This document shows, in pieces, positions 1 through 9,032 of a DNA stretch of 62,683 bases; position 1 is the stretch's first letter, and every line of letters starts with the position of its first letter. Source of the DNA: Oscillospiraceae bacterium. GTDB taxonomy: Bacteria; Bacillota; Clostridia; Oscillospirales; Ruminococcaceae. The notes beneath the pieces are model-generated. The model had not been told where the DNA came from. It was given only the letters and a program-made list of their open reading frames with translations, and did not search any database. Made by a program: the position numbers and the translations under genes. The DNA lies in contig JAFYPL010000014.1 of assembly GCA_017547525.1 (NCBI GenBank), positions 1 to 62,683 of the forward strand. Reading direction: 5' to 3'.

Positions 1-43
1 CCACCTTGGCAAGGTGGCGCTCTACCAGATGAGCTAAACCCGC
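1..43 (-). tRNA. tRNA-Gly (GCC), 3' part outside window
   Basis: On the minus strand the sequence begins GCGGGTTTAGCTC, a typical tRNA-Gly 5' acceptor and D-arm. The anticodon stem CCACC/GGTGG encloses the loop TTGCCAA, giving anticodon GCC. The window edge cuts the gene just after the anticodon stem, so the variable loop, T-arm and CCA end are not visible. It lies 19 nt downstream of tRNA-Val and should be co-transcribed with it. Confidence 0.9.
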
Positions 44-62
44 TTATGTGTCGCCAAGATTT

Positions 63-138
63 TGGTGGGAACAACAGGGCTCGAACCTGTGACCCTCTGC
101 TTGTAAGGCAGATGCTCTCCCAGCTGAGCTATGCTCCC
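63..138 (-). tRNA. tRNA-Val (UAC) with encoded CCA
   Basis: This is a complete 76-nt cloverleaf. The acceptor arms GGGAGCA and TGTTCCC pair over seven positions with one G-U pair. The anticodon stem TCTGC/GCAGA encloses CTTACAA, so the anticodon is TAC (UAC, valine). The T-arm carries GGTTCGAGCC, and the CCA tail is encoded at 63-65. It is the first gene of a tRNA unit that continues with tRNA-Gly. Confidence 0.96.
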
Positions 139-159
139 ATAACTCTCGGCGACTTTTAT

Positions 160-188
160 ATAATACACCAATTATTGTTAAATGTCAA
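160..188 (-). promoter_or_regulatory. Promoter of the tRNA-Val/tRNA-Gly unit
   Basis: The minus strand has a perfect -35 TTGACA (183-188) and -10 TATTAT (160-165) separated by exactly 17 nt. The predicted start lies about 15 nt before the tRNA-Val 5' end. This is the strong vegetative promoter expected for stable RNA genes. Confidence 0.8.
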
Positions 189-264
189 CACTTTTTTTAA
201 AGTTTTTTACATTTTTTTATTTTTGTGTATTAATAAATAATTTTTAGCAATTATCAATAAATAA

Positions 265-1149
265 TTAAGCTTTTTTTAATGATTTTATCATTTTATCAAG
301 ATCTTCTTTGCTGAAATAGTATTTTGCATCGCAGTACTGGCAACCCATTTCAATCTGTTCTTCTTCATCACGAAGCATTTCAAGGTCTTTTATACCAATA
401 CTAATAAGTGCTTTTTCTACTCTGTCTCTGTTGCAGTCACAGTGATATGATACTTCGCCTTCATCAAGCATGTTTGGATTAAATCCATCAAGCACTGTTT
501 CAATTACATCATAAACAGTTTTATCCTGTTCAAAAAATGCTGTAATGCTTGGAACATTCTGAATATTGTTTTCAAGCATTGTAATTTCTTCTTCTGTTGC
601 ACCTGGAAGCAACTGTAACAGATAGCCGCCAGCCCTTTTGATAGAAAGGTCTGGATTTACAAGAACACCCAAAGCACAAACTGTAGGAATCTGTTCAGAG
701 TATGCGTAGTATGCTGTTATATCTTCTGCAATTTCACCGCTTTCCAGTGGAATACTGCCAATATATGGTTCTTTAAGGCCTATATCTTTTACAACATAAA
801 GATAGCCGTTTTTACCTACAGCTGCACCAACATCCAGTTTACCTGGTGCTTTAAGTGGCACTTCAACTATATTGTTTTCTACAAAACCTTTACAGTTACC
901 TCTGCCATCACAACCAACAGTTATAAGACCGATAGGACCATCTGCTTTAATACGCAGTGTGATAGAATCATCAACATGTTTAAGTGTAGATGCCATAAGC
1001 TGAGATGCTGTAAGCATTCTGCCAAGAGCAGCACTTACAACTGCTGATGTCTGATGAATTTCTTCCATTCTTTTTACAATATCTGTGGAGTCGATAACGC
1101 TGAGAACAACGCCACCCATATCAGAAATTGCTCTTACTAATTTAGCCAT
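265..1149 (-). CDS. hslO: Hsp33 redox-regulated holdase chaperone
   Basis: Cytosolic chaperone that is activated by oxidation and holds unfolding proteins under oxidative stress. The 294-residue length is normal for the family. The C-terminal zinc/redox switch is intact: CDC at residues 237-239 and CQYC at 270-273 give the four cysteines that bind zinc when reduced and form disulfides when oxidised. The N-terminal part holds the usual core domain. It starts directly at the stop codon of the preceding methyltransferase gene (no gap) and is the last gene of lon-engB-methyltransferase-hslO, a protein-quality-control grouping. No clear terminator hairpin is seen after it; the 3' region is only AT-rich. 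Confidence 0.95.
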   Translation of the reverse strand: MAKLVRAISDMGGVVLSVIDSTDIVKRMEEIHQTSAVVSAALGRMLTASQLMASTLKHVDDSITLRIKADGPIGLITVGCDGRGNCKGFVENNIVEVPLKAPGKLDVGAAVGKNGYLYVVKDIGLKEPYIGSIPLESGEIAEDITAYYAYSEQIPTVCALGVLVNPDLSIKRAGGYLLQLLPGATEEEITMLENNIQNVPSITAFFEQDKTVYDVIETVLDGFNPNMLDEGEVSYHCDCNRDRVEKALISIGIKDLEMLRDEEEQIEMGCQYCDAKYYFSKEDLDKMIKSLKKA

Positions 1150-1890
1150 TTATTGCTCCTTTTTTACCATAAACAGATAGCGCAGACTATCTTCTTTTAC
1201 CGGGCCAAAACTTTCCCCGTCTATAAGTGAAACGATTTTTAAACCTGCTTTTTCCAACATGGATTTTACATCATCCAGCTGATAGTAGCATTCATAAAAT
1301 TCTTCACTGTATTCTTCGCCTGACTGTTTATCAAGTATATTAATAGATATTTTTGTTTTATTTTCTTCCTGAATAAGAGTGTTCTGCCAATGACAGTCCG
1401 CCTCGTCTTCAATAAAATCAAATTTTTCGTTACCAAGAATATTTATGTGTTTGTATGCTGTATTCATATCAAATATAAATACTCCGTCTGGATTCATAAA
1501 AAGCGAAACCCTGTCAAAAAGTTTCTGTACAGCCTGTTTTCCGTCCAGATGGTTAACAGTGTCAAATGTACATGTAAACAGGTCTACTGTACCAAACATA
1601 TCAATTTCAGTAATATCCTGTTTTAATATCTGAACACCATATGCTTCCACTTCATCCCTTTTGTCGAAAAGAACATCCAGCATTTCATCTGAATTGTCCA
1701 CTGCAATCACATCATAACCTGCATTATGAAATCTGAATGCCAGTTCACCTGTACCGCAGCCAAGATCGCATACAATACCTTCTTTTATCCCATGTGATTG
1801 TGCCATTTCTTTGATTTTTCCAAAAAGAGCATCGTAATCAGCATTATAATTAAAATAGTCATAAAAGTAGCTGAATTCTTTATAAGACAT
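1150..1890 (-). CDS. Class I SAM-dependent methyltransferase
   Basis: Predicted soluble methyltransferase of 246 residues with a Rossmann-type SAM-binding fold. Motif I is VCDLGCGTGELAF (near residue 41), followed by an acidic residue after strand two (VIAVDNSDEM) and motif IV-like LFTCTFDTVNHL. The fold is certain but the substrate is not: similar proteins are annotated only as methyltransferase-domain proteins acting on small molecules or unknown targets. A good ribosome-binding site (AAGGAG) precedes the ATG. It sits between engB (11 nt upstream) and hslO (no gap), so it is co-transcribed with lon-engB. Confidence 0.85.
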   Translation of the reverse strand: MSYKEFSYFYDYFNYNADYDALFGKIKEMAQSHGIKEGIVCDLGCGTGELAFRFHNAGYDVIAVDNSDEMLDVLFDKRDEVEAYGVQILKQDITEIDMFGTVDLFTCTFDTVNHLDGKQAVQKLFDRVSLFMNPDGVFIFDMNTAYKHINILGNEKFDFIEDEADCHWQNTLIQEENKTKISINILDKQSGEEYSEEFYECYYQLDDVKSMLEKAGLKIVSLIDGESFGPVKEDSLRYLFMVKKEQ

Positions 1891-1901
1891 GATTTACTCC
1901 T

Positions 1902-2480
1902 TTACAGAAAGCTTTCGATACATGAATTAAGTGTATCAATCCCGAAGTTTTTAAGTGTACTTGTAAGAATGATATCAGAGAAAGAAAATTCCTGACAATA
2001 TTCCTTAAACTGTTCTACAGCGGCATTCTGCTGTGTTTTATTCAGTTTATCGCCTTTTGTAAGTGCTATTACAAAAGGAATTTTATGATAAGAAAGGTAT
2101 TCCAGCATGCTGTAGTCGTCATTGCTTGGTTCACGACGGCAGTCAATCAGCTGAACAACAAGGTTGATATTTCTGCCTGATTCAAAATATGAATTTATCA
2201 GTTTATCCCAACGCTGGCGTTCTTTATCTGATACCTTTGCAAAACCATATCCTGGTAAGTCTACAACGTAAAAGTCATTTACATTGTAAAAGTTGATAGT
2301 ACCTGTTTTGCCTGGTTCACCACTTACTCTGGCCAGATTTTTTCTGTTACAAAGCTTATTGATAAGACTTGATTTACCAACATTACTGCGACCGGAGAAA
2401 ACAATTTCTGACTTCAAGGAAGCTGGAAGCTGTTTATTTGTGCCGTATGCGGCAAAAAATTCTGCATTTTTAATAATCAT
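1902..2480 (-). CDS. ysxC: Ribosome biogenesis GTPase EngB/YsxC
   Basis: Essential GTP-binding protein that helps assemble the large ribosomal subunit. The 192-residue length fits the family. The G1 P-loop is GRSNVGKS, the G3 region is DLPGYGFAK, and the G4 motif is TKGDK; GTINFYNVND covers the switch I region. It follows lon by 9 nt and precedes a methyltransferase gene. The lon-ysxC order is widely conserved in Firmicutes, which supports the assignment. The alternative name is engB/yihA. Confidence 0.95.
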   Translation of the reverse strand: MIIKNAEFFAAYGTNKQLPASLKSEIVFSGRSNVGKSSLINKLCNRKNLARVSGEPGKTGTINFYNVNDFYVVDLPGYGFAKVSDKERQRWDKLINSYFESGRNINLVVQLIDCRREPSNDDYSMLEYLSYHKIPFVIALTKGDKLNKTQQNAAVEQFKEYCQEFSFSDIILTSTLKNFGIDTLNSCIESFL

Positions 2481-2489
2481 TTTATCACC

Positions 2490-4835
2490 CTAATTAAGAT
2501 TCACATCTATTGCCTGATCAATTGTTTTTACAGGTACAAATTTAATCTGTTCTTTTACCACTTTATCCACATCTTCCAGATTTGGCTGATTGTCAAATGG
2601 AATAATTACAATTTTTATACCCTCACGATATGCAGCCATTGCTTTTTCTTTCAAACCACCTATAGGCAGAACTCTGCCCTGCAGTGTAACTTCACCTGTC
2701 ATGGCTACATTGCCTTTTACGCTACGATTTGTAAGTATAGACAATAATGCTGTTGTCAGTGTTATACCAGCGGATGGGCCATCTTTTGGCACAGCACCTT
2801 CAGGTGCATGTATATGGATATCTATTTTTGAAAAATCTGTTTCGATACCGTATCTTTCAGCATTTGCTTTAATGTAGCTGAGAGCAATTTTGCATGACTC
2901 TTTCATTACATCACCCAGACTGCCTGTCAGTTCCAGTCTGCCTGAACCTTTTGGTATAACTGTAACTTCGATAGGCAACATTTCGCCACCTACACTGGTC
3001 CATGCCAGACCATTCGCGAGACCCACAGTATCTTTAAGTTCAAGGCTGTTAGGTTTGAATTTTTCTGCACCTAAAAGTTCGATTACCTTCTTTTTATTGA
3101 TAGTTACTTTATCAGCCTTACCTGAAGCCACAATCTTAGCACACTTTCTGAGAATATCAACAATAGTTCTTTCAAGTGTTCTTACACCAGCTTCTTTTGT
3201 GTAACAGTCAATGATTTCATACAAACCATTATCACTGAATTTTACATATGGTTTCATGCCATTTTTATCCAGCTGTTTTGGTACCAAATGTCTTTTCGCT
3301 ATCTGGAATTTTTCTTCTCTTGTATAGCTTGAAAGTTCGATTATATCCATCCTGTCACGGAGTGGACCAGGGATTGTAGCCATATTATTGGCCGTTGCTA
3401 TAAATAGAACATTACTGAGATCGAATGGAAGGTCAATATAATGGTCACTGAATGCGTGATTCTGTTCAGCATCAAGCACTTCCAGAAGTGCTGCTGCAGG
3501 GTCACCGCGGAAATCATTTGCCAGTTTGTCAATCTCATCGAGAAGAATAACCGGATTGGATGATTTAGCGTTGATCATAGCACTCATAACCTTACCTGGC
3601 ATAGCACCTACATAAGTTCTTCTATGACCGCGAATTTCACTTTCATCTCTTACGCCACCCAGTGAGAAACGAACAAAATTTCTACCGAGACATTCAGCAA
3701 TTGAGGATGCAATACTTGTTTTACCTACACCCGGAGGCCCGACAAGACAGATAATCTGCCCCTTCACATCTTCTGCCAATTGTCTTACAGAAAGGATCTC
3801 CAGTACTTTTTCCTTTACCTTTTCCATGCCGTAATGGCCTTTGTTCAGAATCCGCTCTGCTTTGATTACATTATTCTGTTCTTTTGTATATGTATTCCAA
3901 GGAAGGGAGATACAGGTATCGATATATGTTCTGATAACTGCTGCTTCCTGTGAAGAACCCATCATTTTTTCCAGACGCTTTACTTCTTTGAGGAGTTTGG
4001 CTTCTGTTTCTGGCGCAAGATTAAGAGCTTTGATCTTTTCATTGTACTCATCGCTTTCCTTGCGTGTATCCTCGCCTTCATCAAGTTCTTCAGAAATAGT
4101 TTTCATCTGCTGACGAAGGTAGTATTCTTTCTGATTTTTATCCATTTCAGCATGAACCTTGGATTTGATATCCGCTTCGATTTTCAAAACCTGATATTCA
4201 TTTGTAAGGAATTTCAGAACAAGATTAAGACGTTTTTCAAGAGAGTTTTCTTTTAGAATATCCATTTTATCTTCAATTCTAAACATTACATTGGCAGCAA
4301 TAAATTCACACATTTTGTTGGCATTTGCTTCCATAAAAATTCTTGAAATAACTTCCTTGGACATTTTAGGTGCCACTGTAAGGTATTTTTCAAAACTTTC
4401 CTTTATAGAGCGAACAAGTGCTTCTGCTGTATTTTCTCTACCTGAACGGATTTTATTTACTGGATAATCTTTTACCAATGCAGTAAGGAAAGAAGATGTA
4501 TCTTCCAAATCTACAGTTTTGGCACGATTATGGGCTTCAACCATAACTTTTACTATACCATCCTGCATCTTCAGTACTTGCTTTACCTCTGCTACTACAC
4601 CTACATCATAAACGTCATTTTTTGTAGGGTTTTCCATATCTATATCTATCTGTGGTACCAGATAAATCATTCTGTCATCCGCCATAGCTGCGTTAATGGC
4701 ATTAATTGATTTTTCTCTGCCCACATCAAAATGGATCATACTATCCGGAAATACTACCAGACCACGTAATGCAATGGCTGGCAGATGTAAATATTCACTT
4801 TTATTATCAACTTTGATTTTTACTCTTACCGACAT
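2490..4835 (-). CDS. lon: ATP-dependent protease Lon
   Basis: Hexameric cytosolic AAA+ serine protease that degrades misfolded and regulatory proteins. Domains in order: N-terminal substrate-recognition LON domain (about 15-200), coiled helical region (200-310), AAA+ module with Walker A GPPGVGKT and Walker B LLDEIDK, and a C-terminal protease domain. The catalytic dyad is Ser688 in KDGPSAG and Lys731 in LKEKAM, with the expected spacing of 43. The 781-residue length is normal. The ATG has a GGAGG ribosome-binding site. It has its own promoter after the clpX terminator and heads lon-ysxC-methyltransferase-hslO. Confidence 0.97.
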   Translation of the reverse strand: MSVRVKIKVDNKSEYLHLPAIALRGLVVFPDSMIHFDVGREKSINAINAAMADDRMIYLVPQIDIDMENPTKNDVYDVGVVAEVKQVLKMQDGIVKVMVEAHNRAKTVDLEDTSSFLTALVKDYPVNKIRSGRENTAEALVRSIKESFEKYLTVAPKMSKEVISRIFMEANANKMCEFIAANVMFRIEDKMDILKENSLEKRLNLVLKFLTNEYQVLKIEADIKSKVHAEMDKNQKEYYLRQQMKTISEELDEGEDTRKESDEYNEKIKALNLAPETEAKLLKEVKRLEKMMGSSQEAAVIRTYIDTCISLPWNTYTKEQNNVIKAERILNKGHYGMEKVKEKVLEILSVRQLAEDVKGQIICLVGPPGVGKTSIASSIAECLGRNFVRFSLGGVRDESEIRGHRRTYVGAMPGKVMSAMINAKSSNPVILLDEIDKLANDFRGDPAAALLEVLDAEQNHAFSDHYIDLPFDLSNVLFIATANNMATIPGPLRDRMDIIELSSYTREEKFQIAKRHLVPKQLDKNGMKPYVKFSDNGLYEIIDCYTKEAGVRTLERTIVDILRKCAKIVASGKADKVTINKKKVIELLGAEKFKPNSLELKDTVGLANGLAWTSVGGEMLPIEVTVIPKGSGRLELTGSLGDVMKESCKIALSYIKANAERYGIETDFSKIDIHIHAPEGAVPKDGPSAGITLTTALLSILTNRSVKGNVAMTGEVTLQGRVLPIGGLKEKAMAAYREGIKIVIIPFDNQPNLEDVDKVVKEQIKFVPVKTIDQAIDVNLN

Positions 4836-4872
4836 AGTTACCTCCTGTCAAATTATAGTTACGCAATAATAT

Positions 4873-4901
4873 ATTATAACAGAAATAACTTATTATTTCA
4901 A
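4873..4901 (-). promoter_or_regulatory. lon promoter
   Basis: Minus-strand -35 TTGAAA (4896-4901) and a perfect -10 TATAAT (4873-4878) are spaced by 17 nt. They sit between the clpX terminator and the lon start. No CIRCE-type or CtsR-type heptamer repeat was recognised nearby. Confidence 0.75.
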
Positions 4902-4922
4902 CATGGCAAATACAAAATATAA

Positions 4923-4945
4923 AGAGGTACCCGGCGGGTACCTCT
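4923..4945 (-). terminator. Terminator of tig-clpP-clpX
   Basis: A perfect 10-bp stem AGAGGTACCC/GGGTACCTCT with a 3-nt loop begins 4 nt after the clpX stop codon. On the minus strand it is followed by the T-rich run TTTATATTTT. It separates the clpX unit from the lon promoter. Confidence 0.85.
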
Positions 4946-4949
4946 AATA

Positions 4950-6245
4950 TTAGTTGTTGATAGTATTTTCACTGTATGGTCTGTGGGATTCGCCATGTTC
5001 GTATCTGCATATACCAGTTTCCACTGCTTCTGCATCAAGTATAACTCTGACAATTGTATTGTCATCAGGTACTTTGAACATAGCATCCATAAGTGCTTCT
5101 TCAAAGATAGAACGAAGTGCACGTGCACCACTTTTGCGCTTGATTGCTTTGTCTGCAATTACATCCAGTGCATCATCTGTAATTTCCAGGTCCACATTAT
5201 CAAGACCAAACAAAGCCTGATACTGTTTGATAAGTGAGTTTTTAGGCTCTTTGAGAACACGAATAAGTGCCTCTTTATCAAGTGCTGAAAGTACAGAAAC
5301 TACAGGCAGACGACCTATAAGTTCTGGTATCAGACCAAAACGAACAAGATCATCCGGTTCTACTTTTTTCAGCAGGGTTGTCAGTTCTTCTTCCTTTTTG
5401 GATTTCACTGTACCGCCAAAACCTAATACACCAGCTTCAGATGTACGTTTTGCAATATGTTTTTCGATACCATCAAATGCACCGCCACAAATAAACAGTA
5501 CATTCTTTGTATCCAGCTGAATAAATTCCTGATGTGGATGCTTTCTGCCCCCCTGTGGCGGAACACTTGCTACTGTACCCTCCAGAATTTTAAGCAAAGC
5601 CTGCTGTACACCTTCACCACCTACATCACGTGTAGTTGATGGATTTTCACTTTTACGTGTGATTTTGTCGATCTCATCAACATAGATAATGCCCATCTGA
5701 GCTTTTTCTATATTGAAATCTGCAGCCTGAATCAAACGCAACAATATGTTTTCAACGTCTTCGCCAACGTAACCAGCTTCTGTCAGTGTTGTAGCATCTG
5801 CAATAGCAAATGGCACATTCAGCATTCTGGCCAATGTCTGAGCTAGAAGTGTTTTACCTGTACCGGATGGACCCAGAAGAAGAATATTACTTTTCTGGAT
5901 TTCAACATCATCTATTTTGCTACCACTGAGTATACGCTTATAGTGGTTATACACTGCTACACTAAGTGCAATTTTAGCCTCATCCTGACCTATAACGTAT
6001 TTGTCCAACCCCTGTTTGATCTGCATAGGTGAAAGAATATGGATATCATCATCTTTCTTTCTTTTAGAAGAACGTTTTACTGGTTCCTGTACAGGTTCCA
6101 GTAACCCCTCATCTTCTAACAGGTCACAACAAAGACCTACACATTCGTTACAAATGTTTACGCCTGGACCAATAATAATCCTTTCTACCTGAGTAGAATC
6201 TTTACCACAGAAACTACATGAAACTATTTTTTCTTTGTTAGACAT
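4950..6245 (-). CDS. clpX: ClpX, ATPase subunit of ClpXP protease
   Basis: AAA+ unfoldase that feeds tagged proteins into the ClpP chamber. The 431-residue protein has an N-terminal zinc-binding domain (Cys10, Cys13, Cys32, Cys35) that recruits adaptors and substrates. Walker A GPSGTGKT lies at 125-132, the pore loop contains GYVGED, and Walker B is [10 protein letters not shown]. The loop GVLGFGG corresponds to the ClpP-docking IGF loop (here LGF). It follows clpP by about 9 nt and is the last gene of tig-clpP-clpX, the classical order, with a terminator directly after its stop. Confidence 0.97.
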   Translation of the reverse strand: MSNKEKIVSCSFCGKDSTQVERIIIGPGVNICNECVGLCCDLLEDEGLLEPVQEPVKRSSKRKKDDDIHILSPMQIKQGLDKYVIGQDEAKIALSVAVYNHYKRILSGSKIDDVEIQKSNILLLGPSGTGKTLLAQTLARMLNVPFAIADATTLTEAGYVGEDVENILLRLIQAADFNIEKAQMGIIYVDEIDKITRKSENPSTTRDVGGEGVQQALLKILEGTVASVPPQGGRKHPHQEFIQLDTKNVLFICGGAFDGIEKHIAKRTSEAGVLGFGGTVKSKKEEELTTLLKKVEPDDLVRFGLIPELIGRLPVVSVLSALDKEALIRVLKEPKNSLIKQYQALFGLDNVDLEITDDALDVIADKAIKRKSGARALRSIFEEALMDAMFKVPDDNTIVRVILDAEAVETGICRYEHGESHRPYSENTINN

Positions 6246-6254
6246 AACACTCCA

Positions 6255-6836
6255 TTATCTATGGTCAATTACTTTATCAATCAGACCGTATGCACATGCT
6301 TCATCAGCAGTAAGGAAATTGTCACGGTCAGTATCCTGTGTAACTTTTTCCAGTGTCTGGCCTGTTCTTTCAGCGAGAATAGTATTCAGCTTTTCTTTCA
6401 TACGGATTATGCGGTCTGCATGGATTTTAATATCTGATGCCTGACCCTGCATGCCACCAAGAGGCTGATGAATCATAATTTCGCTGTTTGGCAGAGCATA
6501 ACGTTTACCTTTTGTGCCTGCAGCCAGCAGGAATGCACCCATAGATGCTGCCATACCGATACAAATTGTAGAAACATCACATTTGATGTATTGCATTGTA
6601 TCATAGATAGCCATACCTGCTGTTACAGAGCCGCCAGGGCTGTTGATGTACAGACTGATATCTTTGTCCGGATCCTGCCCTTCCAGGTAAAGTAACTGTG
6701 CTACAACCAGACTGGCTGTTACATCATTTACTTCATCGGACAGCATGATAATTCTATCATTCAGCAGACGGGAGTAGATATCATATGAACGTTCTCCCCT
6801 GCTTGTTTGTTCAATAACTACTGGTACTAATGCCAT
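6255..6836 (-). CDS. clpP: ClpP, serine protease subunit of ClpXP
   Basis: Tetradecameric serine peptidase that degrades substrates delivered by ClpX. The start is set at the ATG giving [10 protein letters not shown], because GGAGG lies 8 nt upstream and the family normally begins this way; an upstream in-frame start at 6860 would add eight unconserved residues. The resulting 193-residue protein carries the full triad at canonical numbers: Ser98 in GMAASMG, His123 in MIHQP and Asp172 in DRDNF. It lies between tig and clpX and is co-transcribed with them. Confidence 0.96.
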   Translation of the reverse strand: MALVPVVIEQTSRGERSYDIYSRLLNDRIIMLSDEVNDVTASLVVAQLLYLEGQDPDKDISLYINSPGGSVTAGMAIYDTMQYIKCDVSTICIGMAASMGAFLLAAGTKGKRYALPNSEIMIHQPLGGMQGQASDIKIHADRIIRMKEKLNTILAERTGQTLEKVTQDTDRDNFLTADEACAYGLIDKVIDHR

Positions 6837-6888
6837 AAAATAACCTCCAATTTCTTTCATTAGTTAGTTTAGGCTTTAACAGTAAAAA

Positions 6889-8175
6889 TTATGCAAGTGT
6901 GATTTCTGCATTAGCTTTGATGAAGTCAATAGCTTTCTGTACGGACAGATCGTGTTTAACTTCTTCAACTGGGATCATTTTTCTCAGTTCTGTGATTGGG
7001 TAGTTGTAAGCTGTAGCTGCTTTCATCAGTTCTTCTTCATATTCTTCATCAGAAGCTGTGATGCCTTCCGCTTTAACTACTGCTTCCAAAGCAAGACGAA
7101 CTTTTACCTGTTCTTCAGCCTGTTCTCTGAAAGTTTTTCTGAAGCTTTCCAGAGTCATCTGTGTGTACTGCAGGTATGTTTCCAGGTTGAGACCCTGCTG
7201 CTGCAGTCTATTGTCGAAATCTCTAACTGTTTCGTCGATTCTTACTTCGATCATGCCTTCTGGAATGTTAGCCTGCATACCAGCTACTACCTGCTGTACC
7301 AGTGTGTTTTCTACATCCAGTTCAGCTGCGTTTTCAGCTTCTTTTTCTCTGTGAGCTCTGATATCAGCTTTCAGTTCTTCCAGTGTGTCAAATTCGCTTA
7401 CGTCTTTAGCAAATTCGTCATCCAGTTCTGGCAGTTCTTTAACTTTCAGTTCATTGATTTTTACTTTGAACACTGCTGGTTTGCCAGCCAGTTCTTCAGA
7501 GTGGTAAACTTCTGGGAATGTAACGTTTACGTCAAATTCTTCACCGATTTCATGGCCTACAACCTGTTCTTCAAAGCCAGGGATAAACTGACCGGAACCC
7601 AGTGTCAGGTCGAAACCTTCACCTTTACCACCTTCGAATGCTACGCCGTCGCAGAAACCTTCGAAGTCAATGTTTGCTGTATCTTCCAGCTGTGCAGCTC
7701 TGTCAGCTACAGAAACCAGTCTAGCATTTCTGTCCTGCATGTTCATCAGGTCAGCTTCAACGATTTCGTCTGTTACTGGAATAACTTTCTTTTCAGCTTT
7801 CAGGCCTTTGTATTCGCCCAGTGTTACTTCTGGGTAAACTGTCAGTGTAGCTTTTACTGTGAAGCCTTCTTCTTTGGAGCAAGCTACTACGTCGATTTCT
7901 GGCTGAGCTACAACAACAACGTCAGCAGCTTTAACTGCGCTTTCGTAAGCCATTGGCAGCAGTTCATCGATAGCGTCGTTGAAGAAGATTTCTTCACCGT
8001 ACAGTTTTTCTACCATGTTTCTTGGTGCTTTACCTTTTCTGAAACCTGGTACTGTGATTTCTTTGCTTGCTTTTCTGAACACTCTAGAAAGTGCTGCTTC
8101 AAATTCTTCAGCTGGAACTTTGAATTCAATTTCAACTGTATTTTCAGCAACTTTTTCGTTTCTGATTAATTCCAT
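6889..8175 (-). CDS. tig: Trigger factor, ribosome-bound chaperone
   Basis: First chaperone met by nascent chains at the ribosome exit; also a peptidyl-prolyl isomerase. The 428-residue protein has the N-terminal ribosome-binding domain with the signature VPGFRKGKAPRNMVE (about residues 43-57), a central FKBP-type domain (about 160-245; GSGQFIPGFEEQVVGHEIGE) and a helical C-terminal chaperone domain. It heads tig-clpP-clpX, linking folding to degradation. Its codon use is strongly biased, which leaves a long antisense frame open and suggests high expression. A promoter and a 5'-end hairpin lie upstream. Confidence 0.97.
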   Translation of the reverse strand: MELIRNEKVAENTVEIEFKVPAEEFEAALSRVFRKASKEITVPGFRKGKAPRNMVEKLYGEEIFFNDAIDELLPMAYESAVKAADVVVVAQPEIDVVACSKEEGFTVKATLTVYPEVTLGEYKGLKAEKKVIPVTDEIVEADLMNMQDRNARLVSVADRAAQLEDTANIDFEGFCDGVAFEGGKGEGFDLTLGSGQFIPGFEEQVVGHEIGEEFDVNVTFPEVYHSEELAGKPAVFKVKINELKVKELPELDDEFAKDVSEFDTLEELKADIRAHREKEAENAAELDVENTLVQQVVAGMQANIPEGMIEVRIDETVRDFDNRLQQQGLNLETYLQYTQMTLESFRKTFREQAEEQVKVRLALEAVVKAEGITASDEEYEEELMKAATAYNYPITELRKMIPVEEVKHDLSVQKAIDFIKANAEITLA

Positions 8176-8217
8176 ATTCTTAAAACTCCTTAAAATGTTT
8201 TATTTTAAAAATGGTAT

Positions 8218-8238
8218 CATAGCCAAAATATGGCTATG
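8218..8238 (-). promoter_or_regulatory. Hairpin at predicted 5' end of the tig mRNA
   Basis: CATAGCCA/TGGCTATG forms an 8-bp stem with a 5-nt loop. It begins about 9 nt after the tig -10 box, so it would form the first nucleotides of the tig transcript. It could instead end phosphoesterase transcripts, because ATACCATTTTT follows it on the minus strand. The stem is clear; its role is inferred. Confidence 0.5.
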
Positions 8239-8246
8239 ACCAAATA

Positions 8247-8275
8247 ATTATACCACACAAAAAATGATTAATCAA
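8247..8275 (-). promoter_or_regulatory. tig promoter overlapping the preceding stop codon
   Basis: Minus-strand -35 TTGATT (8270-8275) and perfect -10 TATAAT (8247-8252) have a 17-nt spacer. The -35 hexamer shares bases with the stop codon (8268-8270) of the phosphoesterase gene. Confidence 0.75.
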
Positions 8276-8951
8276 TTATATAAGGGCAAAAATCAATAGC
8301 ATCTGCCGAAATTAATTTGTATTTTATGCCATCATTTACACCGTTAAAGGCATAATTTATCGTTTTGCCATGAAGATGACCATAAAAACATCTTTTTATA
8401 TTGTAATCTTTAAGTGTGTTAATGATGTGATTGGCACGTTGTTCCTGATAAATAGTAGGATAATGTAGAAATACTATTTTCTCCTTATCACTTTTTATAT
8501 AATCAAGTGACATGCGCAATCTGCCAGCTTCACGCATGATTACTTTTTCGTCCTGCTGCTGACCGTTCTCAAATATCCAACCTCTGGTGCCGCATATAAT
8601 ATAATCTTCCACTTCAAAACTGTTGTTATGAAGAAATCTGATTGTATCAAATCCGTTTTTATCAAGGAACTCCTGCAATTTTTTTGCAGTCTGCCACCAG
8701 TAATCATGGTTACCCTTTGATATGATTTTCTGACCTGGTAAATCATTGATAAATCTGAAATCAGGTAACGCTTCATCAAGAGTAAGTCCCCATGAAATAT
8801 CCCCTGGTATGATTACGGTATCTTCATCCTTCACCAGTCTGCGCCAGTTTTTTTCTATTCTCTGCCAGTGGTCCTGCCACCCGGCAAAAACGTCCATCGG
8901 TTTCTCAACACCGAAAGACAGATGTAAATCTGCTATTACAAATATTGACAA
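8268..8951 (-). CDS. Calcineurin-like metallophosphoesterase
   Basis: Predicted metal-dependent phosphohydrolase of 227 residues. All family motifs are present: DLHLSFG (metal site), GDISWG, GNHDYWW, LHYPT and GHLHG. The substrate is not predictable. I place the start at a TTG giving MSIFVIADLHL, because GGAGG lies 5 nt upstream and the family begins just before the DxH motif; a longer frame from 8993 (also TTG) adds 14 poorly convincing residues without such a site. It is transcribed towards tig, with no terminator before the tig promoter, and diverges from the small DUF1540 gene. Confidence 0.85.
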   Translation of the reverse strand: MSIFVIADLHLSFGVEKPMDVFAGWQDHWQRIEKNWRRLVKDEDTVIIPGDISWGLTLDEALPDFRFINDLPGQKIISKGNHDYWWQTAKKLQEFLDKNGFDTIRFLHNNSFEVEDYIICGTRGWIFENGQQQDEKVIMREAGRLRMSLDYIKSDKEKIVFLHYPTIYQEQRANHIINTLKDYNIKRCFYGHLHGKTINYAFNGVNDGIKYKLISADAIDFCPYIID

Positions 8952-8972
8952 GTGTACCTCCGTCTCAAGCTG

Positions 8973-9008
8973 TAAACTATAGTAAATACTCAAGTATATA
9001 ATAGTTTA
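8973..9008. promoter_or_regulatory. Inverted repeat between divergent genes
   Basis: Arms TAAACTAT and ATAGTTTA flank an inner dyad ATACT-CA-AGTAT in the 81-nt space between the phosphoesterase (minus) and DUF1540 (plus) genes. A TATAAT-like hexamer (8997-9002) lies inside it. It could be an operator, but in AT-rich DNA the symmetry may be chance. No good -35 was found for either direction. Confidence 0.35.
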
Positions 9009-9032
9009 TCACAAATGAAAGGATAAATCAAA

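Noticed and set aside
46-240. A 64-codon plus-strand frame at the window start
   Set aside because: It runs antisense through tRNA-Val and its promoter; not a protein gene.
229-267. Repeated AATAAATAATT segments after hslO as a repeat or terminator
   Set aside because: Short AT-rich similarity with no stable stem; expected by chance in this composition.
6952-8169. A 405-codon open frame on the plus strand antisense to tig
   Set aside because: It is rich in Phe, Cys and Ser, has no known motif and mirrors tig exactly. It stays open because tig avoids codons whose complements are stops, a sign of strong codon bias.
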